DNA of 7,697 nt from the NCBI GenBank assembly GCA_030428695.1, contig JAUIEM010000436.1, positions 1 to 7,697 on the forward strand, read 5' to 3'. A program made the translations under genes and the position numbers. Under the pieces are notes generated by a model, which did no database searches, had not been told where the DNA came from, and was given only the letters and a program-made list of their open reading frames with translations. Below, one piece after another: positions 1 through 7,600 of this stretch; within the stretch, counting starts at the first letter, position 1; the number at the start of each line of letters is the position of its first letter. This DNA is from a bacterium. Lineage in GTDB: Bacteria; Planctomycetota; J058; JAJDCP01.

Positions 1-3000
1 CCGCCGGGGCGTGTCGTCTCCGTGTAGGGGCGGGGTTTACCCCCGCCCGTCGTCCGGCCGGGAACCGGCGTCCGGCCGCGCACCAACGCTCCGCCGGGGC
101 GTGTTGTCTCCGTGTAGGGGCGGGGTTTACCCCCGCCCGTCGTCCGGCTGGGAACCGGTGCTCCGCCCCGCCGCGCGATCTCCGCCAACAACGACGCCTG
201 CCGCGCCATCAGCGCGCTGGTTCCGCGCTGCAGGCGCAGAAAAACCTCGTGCGCGCGCCCGCGCTCGAGCTCCGCCCGGCTGCTCGCGGTGACCAGCGCG
301 GCGATCGCACGCTGTGCGTCTTCCCTGACGGGCACGGCCTGCGGCGGACGGACCGGACGCGCAGGCTGGGCAACCCGCGGAGCCGCGGCCGCCCGCACAA
401 CCGCAACAGGCTTCACCACCGGCTTCGGCGCCGGACGCGGAGGCAGCGGAAGCTCCGCCACGGGCATCGTCATCGGCAGCGCGAGCGCGCGTCCGGCCGC
501 TTCCCCCGCTTCCTCCGCATCCTCCCCGAACAGCGCCCCGAGCTCGACCGCCACGCCTTCGGCGGCGAGCGCGGCGAGCAGGGTGGTGAGGGAGAAGCTC
601 GCCGCGCGCGTCGCGACACACAGCGAGCGCGCGAGGTGTGGCCGCTCGCCGAGGATCGCGCCGACCATCGCCGTGCAGCTGTTGCCGGGACCGACCTCGA
701 CGAAGATGCGGACGCCGTCTGCGTAGGCCCGCTCGACCGTCTTCGGGAAGTCGACGCCCTCGAGCGCCATCGTCAGGACGGAGTCCGCGGCGGCCTCCCG
801 ATCGAGGGCGTAGGGCTCCCCGCGGGCGCCGCTGTAGAAGCGCACGCCCTCCGGCGGCGTGGTCTTCAACAGGTGCAACGCGCGGTAGGCCCCGGCGACC
901 GGGCGCAGGGCCTCGGTGTGGCACAGGGTGATGCCGTCGAGGATGTGGGGCTGGACGTCGAGGGACTTCCCGAGCGCCTCGACCGCCTCCGGCGCGCCGC
1001 CGACCACGCAGGAGTCGGGCGTGTTGACGATCAGCAGGTCGCAGCGCTCCGGCAACGCCGCGCGCACCTCGTCGGCAGGCCGCGGAAGCACCGCCATGCA
1101 CCAGGCGACCGGCTCCTCCGTGGGGACCTGCCAGGCCTCGCGCAGCGCGTCCAGGGGTCCGCACAGGTCGGAGACGAACAGGCTGGAAGCCTGCACCCGC
1201 CGGTACATGTCGTCCCGCTCGGTCCACGCCCGCAGCGCGAACAGGCCGGAGGACTCGCCGAGGCTGTAACCGAGCACCGCCTGCGGGCGCAGGCCGAAGC
1301 GGCCGAGCACGTCCGCCAGCGCCGAGCACAGCGTGACGTGGCCGAGGATCAGCCCGCGCGGGTGGTCCATCGCCGCGCGGGTCGGGGCATCCCACAACAG
1401 CTCCGGGCGCAGCTGGGAGCGCAGCGTCGAGGCCTCCCCGGACAACTTCCGCAAGCCGTCGGAGTAGCGCAGACACAGCTCCCGGCCCATGCCCGGGAAG
1501 TGGTTCCCCGAGCCGGGGAAGACGAAGGCGAGCTGACCGCCCACCGGCTCGGGGGCGTAGAACAGCCGCTCCCGCGAGCCCGGCGCGCCGTGGCCGGGCC
1601 GGGGCAGGGGAAGCTCCGGAGCGGCGCGCAGGGACGCCTCCGCCTCGCCGAGCAGGCGCGCGAGCTCGGTCCGGCCGCGGGCGACGACGGTCAGGATGCG
1701 CGGCGTGCCCGGCATCTCCTGGCGCGCCCGCCAGGCCTCGCGGGCCAGCGCGCGCGGAGAGGTTCCCGCCGCGAGCCGGGCGCGTGCCGTGGCGACGGCG
1801 GCGCGCAGCCCGTCCGGGGTCGGCGCGGCGAGCAGGAGGAGGGTCTCGTCGGAGGAGGGAGCGGCGCCGAGGGGGCGCGGTCTTCCCGCGGCCGGCGGGC
1901 GGGGGTAAACCCCGCCCCTACCGGAGGAAAGTCGCGCGGCCGCGGGAGATTCCCCCGCGTCGGGCGCCGCAGCATCCGCCACCCCCGCCAGACCCACGTT
2001 TGTCCTTGTAGGGGCGGGGTTTACCACCGCCCGTCGCGCTGCCGGCGACGATCCATCCGCCGCGTGTGCCGTGGACGCTGGGTTGATCCCTGCCTGATCG
2101 GCGTGGTCCCCGGTAGCGGCGCGGCCCACCCCCGCAGGTTGTACCGCCGCGGAAGATCCCTCCTCCGCCGGGTGTTCGGCAGGCGCCGGGTCGAACCCTC
2201 CAGGATCCACGTTTGTCCTGGTAGGGGCGGGGTTTACCCCCGCCCGTCGCACGGCCGGGGAAGATCCCTCCCCCGCGAGATCCCGCGCCGCGTCCGCGCA
2301 CTCTTCCAGCACCAGACCGCCCACCCGCATCCGGCGCGGGCCCTCCGCGCTGTCGTGCACCCACACCTGCGCGCCGCGCGCCGGCGTCGCGGGCAGGATG
2401 CGCCGATGCAGGCTGAGCACGCCGCGCAGGAAGGCGAGCATCCCCGAGGCCGCGCCACAGTTCCCGGGAACTTCCGCTGTCGGCGGCATGACCTCGCGGA
2501 GCACGGCGTACACGCTGTCGCCGTCGCGGACGGCATCTTCCAGCCGCTTGAGGACCACCGCTCCGGCCGCGTCCCCCGCCCCGGGCACGGGAGCCGGCGA
2601 GCTCGCGGGCAGGTCGACGGCGCCGACCAGGGCGCTGTCCAGCTCGCCGCGGCGCAGGGCGCGGACGGCGAGGCGGAGGGCGTACAGCCCGGAGGCCTCC
2701 TCCGCGGACACGGTGTGGCTCGGACCGCCGACGTGCAGCTCCCGCGCGACACGGCTGGCGACGATGCCGCCGAGGGCGCCCATCGTGCGGTTGGCGCTCA
2801 GGGCCGGGCCGGCGGCTTCCCGTAGCTCCGCCACCCAGGCTTCTTCCGCCGCCGGGTCGAGGTCGAGGCCCAGCTCCCGCTGCCAGCGCCGGGCCTTGGA
2901 CAGGAGCCGCCAGCGCGAGGCGAAGCGGCCGGTGTTCAGGTCGAGGCCGAGGCCGACAAACACCCCCGTCCGCAGGCGCGGCCCGGCGGCCGGTGCACGG

Positions 3001-4682
3001 CCTGACCCCCCCGCCTTTCGCCCGGCGGGCACCAGGCTCGGAGGTGCGCCTGCTGACAGGGGACGGTCTGCCCCCCTCGCCTGGTGCCCGGCGCGCAGCT
3101 CCCAGCCGGCGGACTCCGCGGCGTCGGCGGCGACCTGCAGCATCATCAGCTGCTGGGGCAGGGCCTCGGCGAGCTCCTTCGGCGGGATGCGGAAGCGCCC
3201 GAGCGGAACCTCCAGACCCTGCAACCTCCCGGGCACCTCGCCCCGCACCAGGGCGCGCTCGACGAAGTCCTCGACGCCGCCCATCCCGCCCGCCTTCACC
3301 GCCAGACCGACGACCGCGATCGGCGCGTCCGGCTCGGAGCGGACGGGCGCTTCCTCCGCCTCCGGCAGCCACTCCTCGAGCAGCACGTGGGCGTTGATGC
3401 CGCCGAAGCCAAAGGCGCTGACCCCCGCCCGGCGCGCTCGACCGGCGGGACGTGTCCAGGCGCGGGGGGCGGCGAGCACCGCGAAAGGCGCGAGCGCAGA
3501 CGCAGAAGACGAGAAGTTCGCGGTCGGCGGCAGGGTCTCGTGGCGCAGGGCCAGCAGCACCTTCAGCAGGCCGGCAGCGCCCGCGCCGGTCAGCAGGTGA
3601 CCGATGTTCGACTTCACCGAGCCGATCACGCAGTCCCCCTGCGCGTCACCCCACAGCGCCCGCAGGCTGGCGAGCTCGACCGCGTCGCCGAGCGGGGTGC
3701 CGGTCGCGTGGCACTCGATCAGGTCGACGCTGGAGGGCTCCCATCCCGCCTCCGCGTAGGCCGCCCGCAGGGCGCGCAGCTGGCCTTCGCTGTCGGGCTT
3801 GAGCAGGCTGCCGGCGATGTCGTTGCTCAGCCCGAAGCCGCGCAGCACCGCGTAGATGCGGTCGCCGGCCGCGGTCGCGTCGGCGAGCCGCTTGAGCAGG
3901 AACATGCCCGCGCCCTCGCCGACGACCAGGCCATCCCCCCGGGCGTCGAAGGGCGAGCAGGTGCCGCGGGGCGAGACCGCGCCGAGCTGGGAGAAGCCCA
4001 TCTGGGTGTAGAGGGCGTCCGGACGGGAGACCCCGCCGGCGAGCATCGCGTCGGCGCGGCCCGCGCTGAGCTCCTCGGCCGCGAGCTTGAGGGCGTAGAG
4101 CGAGGAGGCGCAGGCGGCGTCCAGGGTGTAGGCCAGGCCGCCGAGGCCGAGCGCCGCGGCGAGGCGGCGGACGGGCAGGCCGGCGGCGCGGCGGTCGTCT
4201 TCCCGGGCCTCGACTGGCGGCGCCGCGGTCCCCGGCGCGAGGCGGGCGCGCAGGCGCTGCTCGAGGGCGCGCCCGAAGTCCGCTTCGACCAGGGCCGTCG
4301 AACCTTCCGTCGGCAGCACGATGTTGCCGGCGATCACCCCGACCCGGGCGCGGTCGAGGCCGTCGCTGCGGCCGTCCGCGAAGGCCTGGCAGCCGGCGGC
4401 CATCAGCAGGTCGAAGACCGGGTCGAGGCCCGACGGAGGCTGTCCGCAGGCTTCCAAGGCCGCCTCGATCTGGCCGGGGGCGAGGAAGCAGGCGCGCCGC
4501 GAGGCGACCTTGTCGGGGGTGCGGGGGCGCGGGTCGTAGACATCCTCCAACGACAGGGCCCAACGCCCCGGCGGAGGTTCCGACGCGCAGTCTTCGGCGC
4601 CGGCGATGCGGCTCCACAGCTCGTCGAGGGAAGCGGCGCCGGGGAACAGCCCCCCGACGCCGACGATGGCGATCGCCTGCAT
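1..4682 (-). CDS. pfaC: PUFA synthase PfaC/Pfa3-like subunit (KS-CLF-AT-helical segment), 3' end outside window
   Basis: This is the condensing subunit; 1560 codons are visible without a stop. Residues 1-437 are a ketosynthase starting MQAIAIVGVGGLFPG, with the triad Cys191 (DAACASS), His325 (ECHATGT) and His362 (SNIGH). Residues 452-801 are a second KS-like, chain-length-factor domain: SAEEASG has Glu662 where the Cys should be, and the HATGT region is missing. Residues 802-940 are a repeat-rich linker. Residues 945-1385 are an acyltransferase of PfaB type with FVFPGSGNH, GYSLGE (Ser1140), LCHTEA (His1255), FYSGARGEPY and VEVGPGNSC. Residues 1414-1435 are Pro/Ala/Val-rich. Residues 1453-1505 form a helical segment (AHEVFLRLQ..ALMARQ..LL) of a kind I recall between AT and DH domains in this family. 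A repeat tract follows. KS-CLF-AT in one chain resembles myxobacterial Pfa3, so dehydratases probably follow off the window. The ATG overlaps the upstream stop, which fixes the start. Confidence 0.93.
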   Translation of the reverse strand, partial: MQAIAIVGVGGLFPGAASLDELWSRIAGAEDCASEPPPGRWALSLEDVYDPRPRTPDKVASRRACFLAPGQIEAALEACGQPPSGLDPVFDLLMAAGCQAFADGRSDGLDRARVGVIAGNIVLPTEGSTALVEADFGRALEQRLRARLAPGTAAPPVEAREDDRRAAGLPVRRLAAALGLGGLAYTLDAACASSLYALKLAAEELSAGRADAMLAGGVSRPDALYTQMGFSQLGAVSPRGTCSPFDARGDGLVVGEGAGMFLLKRLADATAAGDRIYAVLRGFGLSNDIAGSLLKPDSEGQLRALRAAYAEAGWEPSSVDLIECHATGTPLGDAVELASLRALWGDAQGDCVIGSVKSNIGHLLTGAGAAGLLKVLLALRHETLPPTANFSSSASALAPFAVLAAPRAWTRPAGRARRAGVSAFGFGGINAHVLLEEWLPEAEEAPVRSEPDAPIAVVGLAVKAGGMGGVEDFVERALVRGEVPGRLQGLEVPLGRFRIPPKELAEALPQQLMMLQVAADAAESAGWELRAGHQARGADRPLSAGAPPSLVPAGRKAGGSGRAPAAGPRLRTGVFVGLGLDLNTGRFASRWRLLSKARRWQRELGLDLDPAAEEAWVAELREAAGPALSANRTMGALGGIVASRVARELHVGGPSHTVSAEEASGLYALRLAVRALRRGELDSALVGAVDLPASSPAPVPGAGDAAGAVVLKRLEDAVRDGDSVYAVLREVMPPTAEVPGNCGAASGMLAFLRGVLSLHRRILPATPARGAQVWVHDSAEGPRRMRVGGLVLEECADAARDLAGEGSSPAVRRAGVNPAPTRTNVDPGGFDPAPAEHPAEEGSSAAVQPAGVGRAATGDHADQAGINPASTAHAADGSSPAARRAVVNPAPTRTNVGLAGVADAAAPDAGESPAAARLSSGRGGVYPRPPAAGRPRPLGAAPSSDETLLLLAAPTPDGLRAAVATARARLAAGTSPRALAREAWRARQEMPGTPRILTVVARGRTELARLLGEAEASLRAAPELPLPRPGHGAPGSRERLFYAPEPVGGQLAFVFPGSGNHFPGMGRELCLRYSDGLRKLSGEASTLRSQLRPELLWDAPTRAAMDHPRGLILGHVTLCSALADVLGRFGLRPQAVLGYSLGESSGLFALRAWTERDDMYRRVQASSLFVSDLCGPLDALREAWQVPTEEPVAWCMAVLPRPADEVRAALPERCDLLIVNTPDSCVVGGAPEAVEALGKSLDVQPHILDGITLCHTEALRPVAGAYRALHLLKTTPPEGVRFYSGARGEPYALDREAAADSVLTMALEGVDFPKTVERAYADGVRIFVEVGPGNSCTAMVGAILGERPHLARSLCVATRAASFSLTTLLAALAAEGVAVELGALFGEDAEEAGEAAGRALALPMTMPVAELPLPPRPAPKPVVKPVAVVRAAAAPRVAQPARPVRPPQAVPVREDAQRAIAALVTASSRAELERGRAHEVFLRLQRGTSALMARQASLLAEIARRGGAPVPSRTTGGGKPRPYTETTRPGGALVRGRTPVPGRTTGGGKPRPYTETTRPG
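24..52 (+). repeat. Palindromic element, variant A, tandem unit 1
   Basis: Identical over 29 bp to the copy 90 bp further right, and in the same phase (TGGGKPRPY). Flank differences (GTCGTCTCC versus GTTGTCTCC) show that the units have begun to diverge outside the palindrome while the palindrome itself has not changed. Confidence 0.9.
114..142 (+). repeat. Palindromic element, variant A, tandem unit 2
   Basis: Perfect variant-A sequence lying against the gene direction and read as TGGGKPRPY, the third phase in which this protein uses the element. It is the copy nearest to the AT and helical segment. Confidence 0.9.
1893..1921 (-). repeat. Palindromic element, variant A, inverted copy before the AT
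   Basis: Oriented with the gene and read as GRGGVYPRPPAAG, the phase used beside the ACPs. It has C at element position 27 instead of T. It is the last repeat before TLLLLAAPTPDGLRAAV, which begins the conserved KS-AT-type linker fold. Confidence 0.88.
2008..2036 (+). repeat. Palindromic element, variant A with one substitution, CLF-AT linker copy 2
   Basis: Same orientation and phase as 2221-2249, but with C to A at element position 19, which breaks one stem pair and changes Gly to Val (RRAVVNPAPT). The upstream flank on the + strand, CCACGTTTGTCC, is shared with the 2221-2249 copy, so the duplication extended beyond the 29 bp. Confidence 0.85.
2113..2141 (+). repeat. Decayed copy of the palindromic element, CLF-AT linker
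   Basis: GTAGCGGCGCGGCCCACCCC aligns with the element over its length but with several substitutions that disrupt the stem. The flanking GGAAGATCCCTCC matches that beside the 2221-2249 copy, which supports common origin by duplication of the larger 108-bp unit. It is read as QPAGVGRAAT. Confidence 0.6.
2221..2249 (+). repeat. Palindromic element, variant A, CLF-AT linker copy 1
   Basis: Perfect variant-A sequence, oriented against the gene and read as RRAGVNPAPT. This phase differs from that of the copies near the ACPs and near the window start. It marks the exit from the CLF domain, shortly after LVLEECADAARDL. Confidence 0.88.
2997..3095. repeat. Second, unrelated repeat pair inside the CLF domain
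   Basis: Two similar direct copies of about 34 bp occupy 2997-3030 and 3063-3095 (ACGGCCTGACCCC.. and ACGGTCTGCCCCC..). The stretch also holds a perfect 12-bp inverted pair, CGGGCACCAGGC at 3026-3037 and its complement at 3079-3090. It encodes most of a 43-residue stretch between AGW and RTGVFVG of the chain-length-factor domain, a gap that is much shorter in ordinary KS folds. It looks like an in-frame insertion into a surface loop. The sequence is not related to the 29-bp family. Confidence 0.6.
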
Positions 4683-4684
4683 CA
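4680..4684 (-). promoter_or_regulatory. TGATG stop-start overlap (translational coupling)
   Basis: On the minus strand the TGA of the ACP-KR-DH gene (4684-4682) shares one base with the ATG of the KS-CLF-AT gene (4682-4680). The only ribosome-binding-like signal is a G run (GCGGGGGCC) a few bases upstream, inside the preceding gene. Re-initiation by terminating ribosomes is therefore likely, which would give matched amounts of the two subunits of one complex. Confidence 0.85.
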
Positions 4685-7600
4685 GGCCCCCGCGAGGATG
4701 GTGTTGGCGCGGAAGGACTCGGCCAGGCCGGCGTCGACGACGCAGGTGTAGTCCGACAAGGACGCGAGCAGGTGGCCGTCGGCGCCGCGCAGCTCGATGT
4801 CGGCGGTCGCGCTCCCCGGCCCCGCGCGCCGGACCCGGGCGACGATGCGCGCGCCGTCGCGGGGGAAGCTGCGGGCCGGCTGCAGGTAGCGGCCGACGGA
4901 GGTCGGCAGCGAGGGCGCGCCGAGGTTCTCCCACGACCACAGGATCATCGCCTGGAAGGCGCAGTCGAGCACCAACGGGTCGCCGATCCAGCGCCCGCGC
5001 AGGGGACGCTGCATCCACTCCGCCGGCGGCGCGGCGGCGCGGACCCTGGCGACGATGCCCTCCGCGGAGCAGGCCTCGACGGCGACGATGCCGTGCAGCG
5101 CGGGGCCGTGGAACAACAGCCGCCCGTAGACCTCCTCGAGGGCGTGGGGATAGCTCCCGCGCACCGGCTCGAGGCTCGGCTCCGCGGCGACGCTCGGCGT
5201 CCCGCGCAGGAGCACCCGGGCGCCCGCGTGCAGGGCCGCGCCGCTGCGCAGCTCGACCTCGACGCTGGTCAGGCCCTCTTCGGTGGTCCGCCCCGGTCCG
5301 GCGTACACCTCGACCGTGCGGCTCTCCGCGCCGTCGAGGATCAGCCCGCGCAGCACCCGCAGCTCCTCGAGCCCGTGCAGCCAGCGCCCGGGCTGGCCGT
5401 GCAGGGCCCCGTGGGCGAGCCACTCGCTGATCAGCGCGAGGGGCACGACCGCCCGGCCGCGCATCACGTGGTCGGCGAGCACCGGGTGGCTGGCGACGGA
5501 GACCTCCCGCCGGAAGGCGCGCGGCAGCACCGCCGCCGGGGCGGCGAGCCGGGCGGCCCCGAGCAGAGGATCGGGCAGCCGCGCGCCGGCGCCGAGCAGC
5601 ACCGCCTCGACCGGAGCCCGCTCCGCGCGCAGGCTGGCGAGCAACGCGGCGACGCCGGCGTCCAGCGGGATCGGCGGCACCCCCTCGGACAGGAACAGCT
5701 TGCGCAGGCCCGGGGTGACCATGCCGCCGTCCCAGGGCCCCCAGCCCAGGGCGCGCACCCTGCACTCCGGCCGGCGCGCCGCCTCGCGCTGGGCGAGCTT
5801 GTTCGCGACCTCGTTGGCGACCGCGTAGTCGATCTGGCCGGTGCGGCCGAAGCGCGCGGTCGAAGAGGAGTACACGACGCAGAAGCGCAGCGCGTCCTCG
5901 GCCGTCGCCGCCAGCAGCGCGCGCAGCCCGTCGACCTTGGTGCCGTACACCCGCGCGAACTGCTCGCGGGTCTTGTCGACCAGCCTCTTGTCCGCGAGCA
6001 CGCCCGCGCCGTGGATCAGCCCGCGCACGGGACCCATCCCCCGGGCTTCGGCGACCGCCGCGGCGACCGCGTCCGCGTCGCGCACGTCGCAGGAGCGGTA
6101 CAGCACCTGGGCGCCGGCCGCCTCGATCCGGGCCAGGTTGCGGCACAGCTCGCGGGCGGCGAGCAGCTTGCGGCAGCGCTCCCCGAGCTCCCGCGGGGAG
6201 GTGCCCCGGTGGCGCGTCGCGAGGGCGCGTTTGAGCTCCGCCTCGGTGGCCAGTCCGCGCATCCAGGCGGGCTCTTCCTCCGGCAGCGGGCTGCGCCCGA
6301 GCAGCAGGAGGACCGGGCGGAAGCGGGCGAGCCCGAGCGCCGCCTCGGCCGTCACGCCCCGGGCCCCGCCGCTGATCACGACCACCTCGCCGGGCTCGAG
6401 CGGCGGCGCGTCGGAGGCTTCCACCGCCTTTCGCGCCAGCCCGAGCCGTCGCCGCCCGTCGCTGGCGACGCCGAGCTCGAGCGGCTCGGCGAAGGCGAGC
6501 TCGGCCAGGATCTCCTCGCCAGCGTCGACGTCCGCGGCGAGGTCGACTGCCCGGCAGATCACCCCGGGCAGCTCGTGGCGGGCGGTCTTGACCAGGCCCG
6601 CCAGGCCGCCGGAGACCGGGTCGAGCGGCCCCTCGGGGCTCAGCCCGAAGCGCCCGTCCTGGCGCGACACGGTCATCACCAGCGCCCCGTCGACCAGCAC
6701 CCCCGCCGCCCGCTGCAGGAGCGCGAAGCCGTCGAGCAGGAAGCCGTCGTCGCAGGCCGGCGGCGCGATCAGCACCAGGCCGTGCAGGGGCCCCTCGGCC
6801 GCGGGCAGGGGCTCGAGCGCCACGGTCCGGGCGCGCAGCCCGCGCTGGACGAGCGCCGCGGCGACCCGCGCGCTCAGCTCCTCATCGCCGGCCAGCCAGA
6901 GCGTGGCCCCCGGCGCCCAGGTGTGGGAGCGCCGCGCACCGGCCGGCTCGAGGCCGAGCACGTAGCGGTCGAGGGTCTGCACGGGGGAAGTCGGCGTCCG
7001 GGTTGTACTGGGCCGCTCTTCGCCGTAGGGGAGGGGTTCACCCCCTCCCGCCGCACCGAGGAGGTCGACGACATCCTGGAGGGTCGCGATGCGGCCCATG
7101 TCCTCCGACTGCACCTGCGGCAGGCCCGGCAGGCGCTCCTGCAGCGCGGACAGGATCTCCACCCGCTTGATCGAGTCGATGCCGAGGTCGGCGTCGAGGG
7201 CCATGGAGAGGTCGAGCATGTCGGCGGGATAGCCCGTGGTGTCGGCGACGACTTCCAGGAGGAGCTGTACGACCCTCGAAGGATCACCCGAGGGGCGAGC
7301 ATCGGTCCCCGCCGACGGGCGGGGGTAAACCCCGCCCCTACCTCGGTTGTTATCGGATCCTGCGGCACCCATGTAGGGGAGGGTTTCACCCCCTCCCGTC
7401 GCACCGAGGAGGTCGACCACATCCTGCAAGGTCGCGATGCGTCCCATGTCCTCCGACTGCACCTGCGGCAGGCCCGGCATACGCTCTTGGAGGGCGGAGA
7501 GGATCTCGACGCGCTTGATGGAGTCGATGCCGAGGTCAGCGTCGAGGGCCATGGAGAGGTCGAGCATGTCGGCGGGATAGCCCGTGGTGTCGGCGACGAC

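Larger units (their letters stand above)
1..163 (+). repeat. Tandem repeat with 90-bp period after the helical segment
   Basis: Positions 1-74 recur at 91-163 with few changes; the period of 90 bp is exactly 30 codons. Read by the gene, each unit gives a track like RTTGGGKPRPYTETTRPGG with VPSR or VPGR before it. Each unit carries one perfect 29-bp palindrome plus about 45 bp of shared flank, including CCGCCGGGGCGTGT. The array reaches the window edge, so its copy number is unknown. It follows the ~50-residue helical segment of the KS-CLF-AT protein and probably forms the flexible arm to the next domain. Confidence 0.9.
1893..2267 (-). repeat. Repeat-built interdomain linker between CLF and AT
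   Basis: About 125 residues, rich in Ala, Pro and Gly, join the CLF and AT domains. A unit of about 36 residues starts at 2267, 2159 and 2054 in gene direction (108 and 105 bp apart), each beginning GSSPA or GSSAA. The first and third hold clear 29-bp palindromes (RAGVNPAPT, RAVVNPAPT) followed by TRTNV; the middle one holds a decayed copy. The second halves, GGFDPAPAEHPAEE and AGINPASTAHAAD, look like still older relatives. One palindrome in the opposite orientation ends the tract at 1921-1893. No catalytic fold is visible here. Confidence 0.8.

Noticed and set aside
24..142. CRISPR array
   Set aside because: Only two units with a long GC-rich repeated flank, a coding frame across them, and other copies scattered over 7.6 kb in both orientations.
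127..1476. Minus-strand open frame of 449 codons in another phase within the AT region
   Set aside because: The Arg/Gly-rich translation has no motifs, while the phase set by the ATG at 4682 carries GYSLGE and VEVGPGNSC over the same bases.
2008..2249. Rho-independent terminators formed by the GC hairpins
   Set aside because: No T tract follows any stem on either strand, and all copies are within open frames.
1893..2267. A frameshift or pseudogene break between CLF and AT
   Set aside because: I translated this segment codon by codon and the phase set at 4682 continues without a stop. The AT motifs downstream are in the same phase.
249..2825. Long plus-strand open frame of 858 codons opposite the KS-CLF-AT gene
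   Set aside because: Its translation is Arg/Ala/Gly-rich and low in complexity without any domain motif. Such antisense frames are expected opposite genes with G/C-rich third positions, and the minus frame has clear KS and AT motifs.
3084..4751. Long plus-strand open frame of 555 codons
   Set aside because: It lies opposite the catalytic KS region, runs across the gene overlap and shows no recognisable motif, so it is an antisense shadow.
7025..7053. G-quadruplex
   Set aside because: Each element has only two G runs on a strand, and the complementary arm favours a hairpin instead.
7565..7567. ATG at 7567 as start of the ACP-KR-DH gene
   Set aside because: It falls within the ACP fold (ADMLDLSMALD), and the frame stays open to the window edge with the rest of the ACP and the linker upstream.
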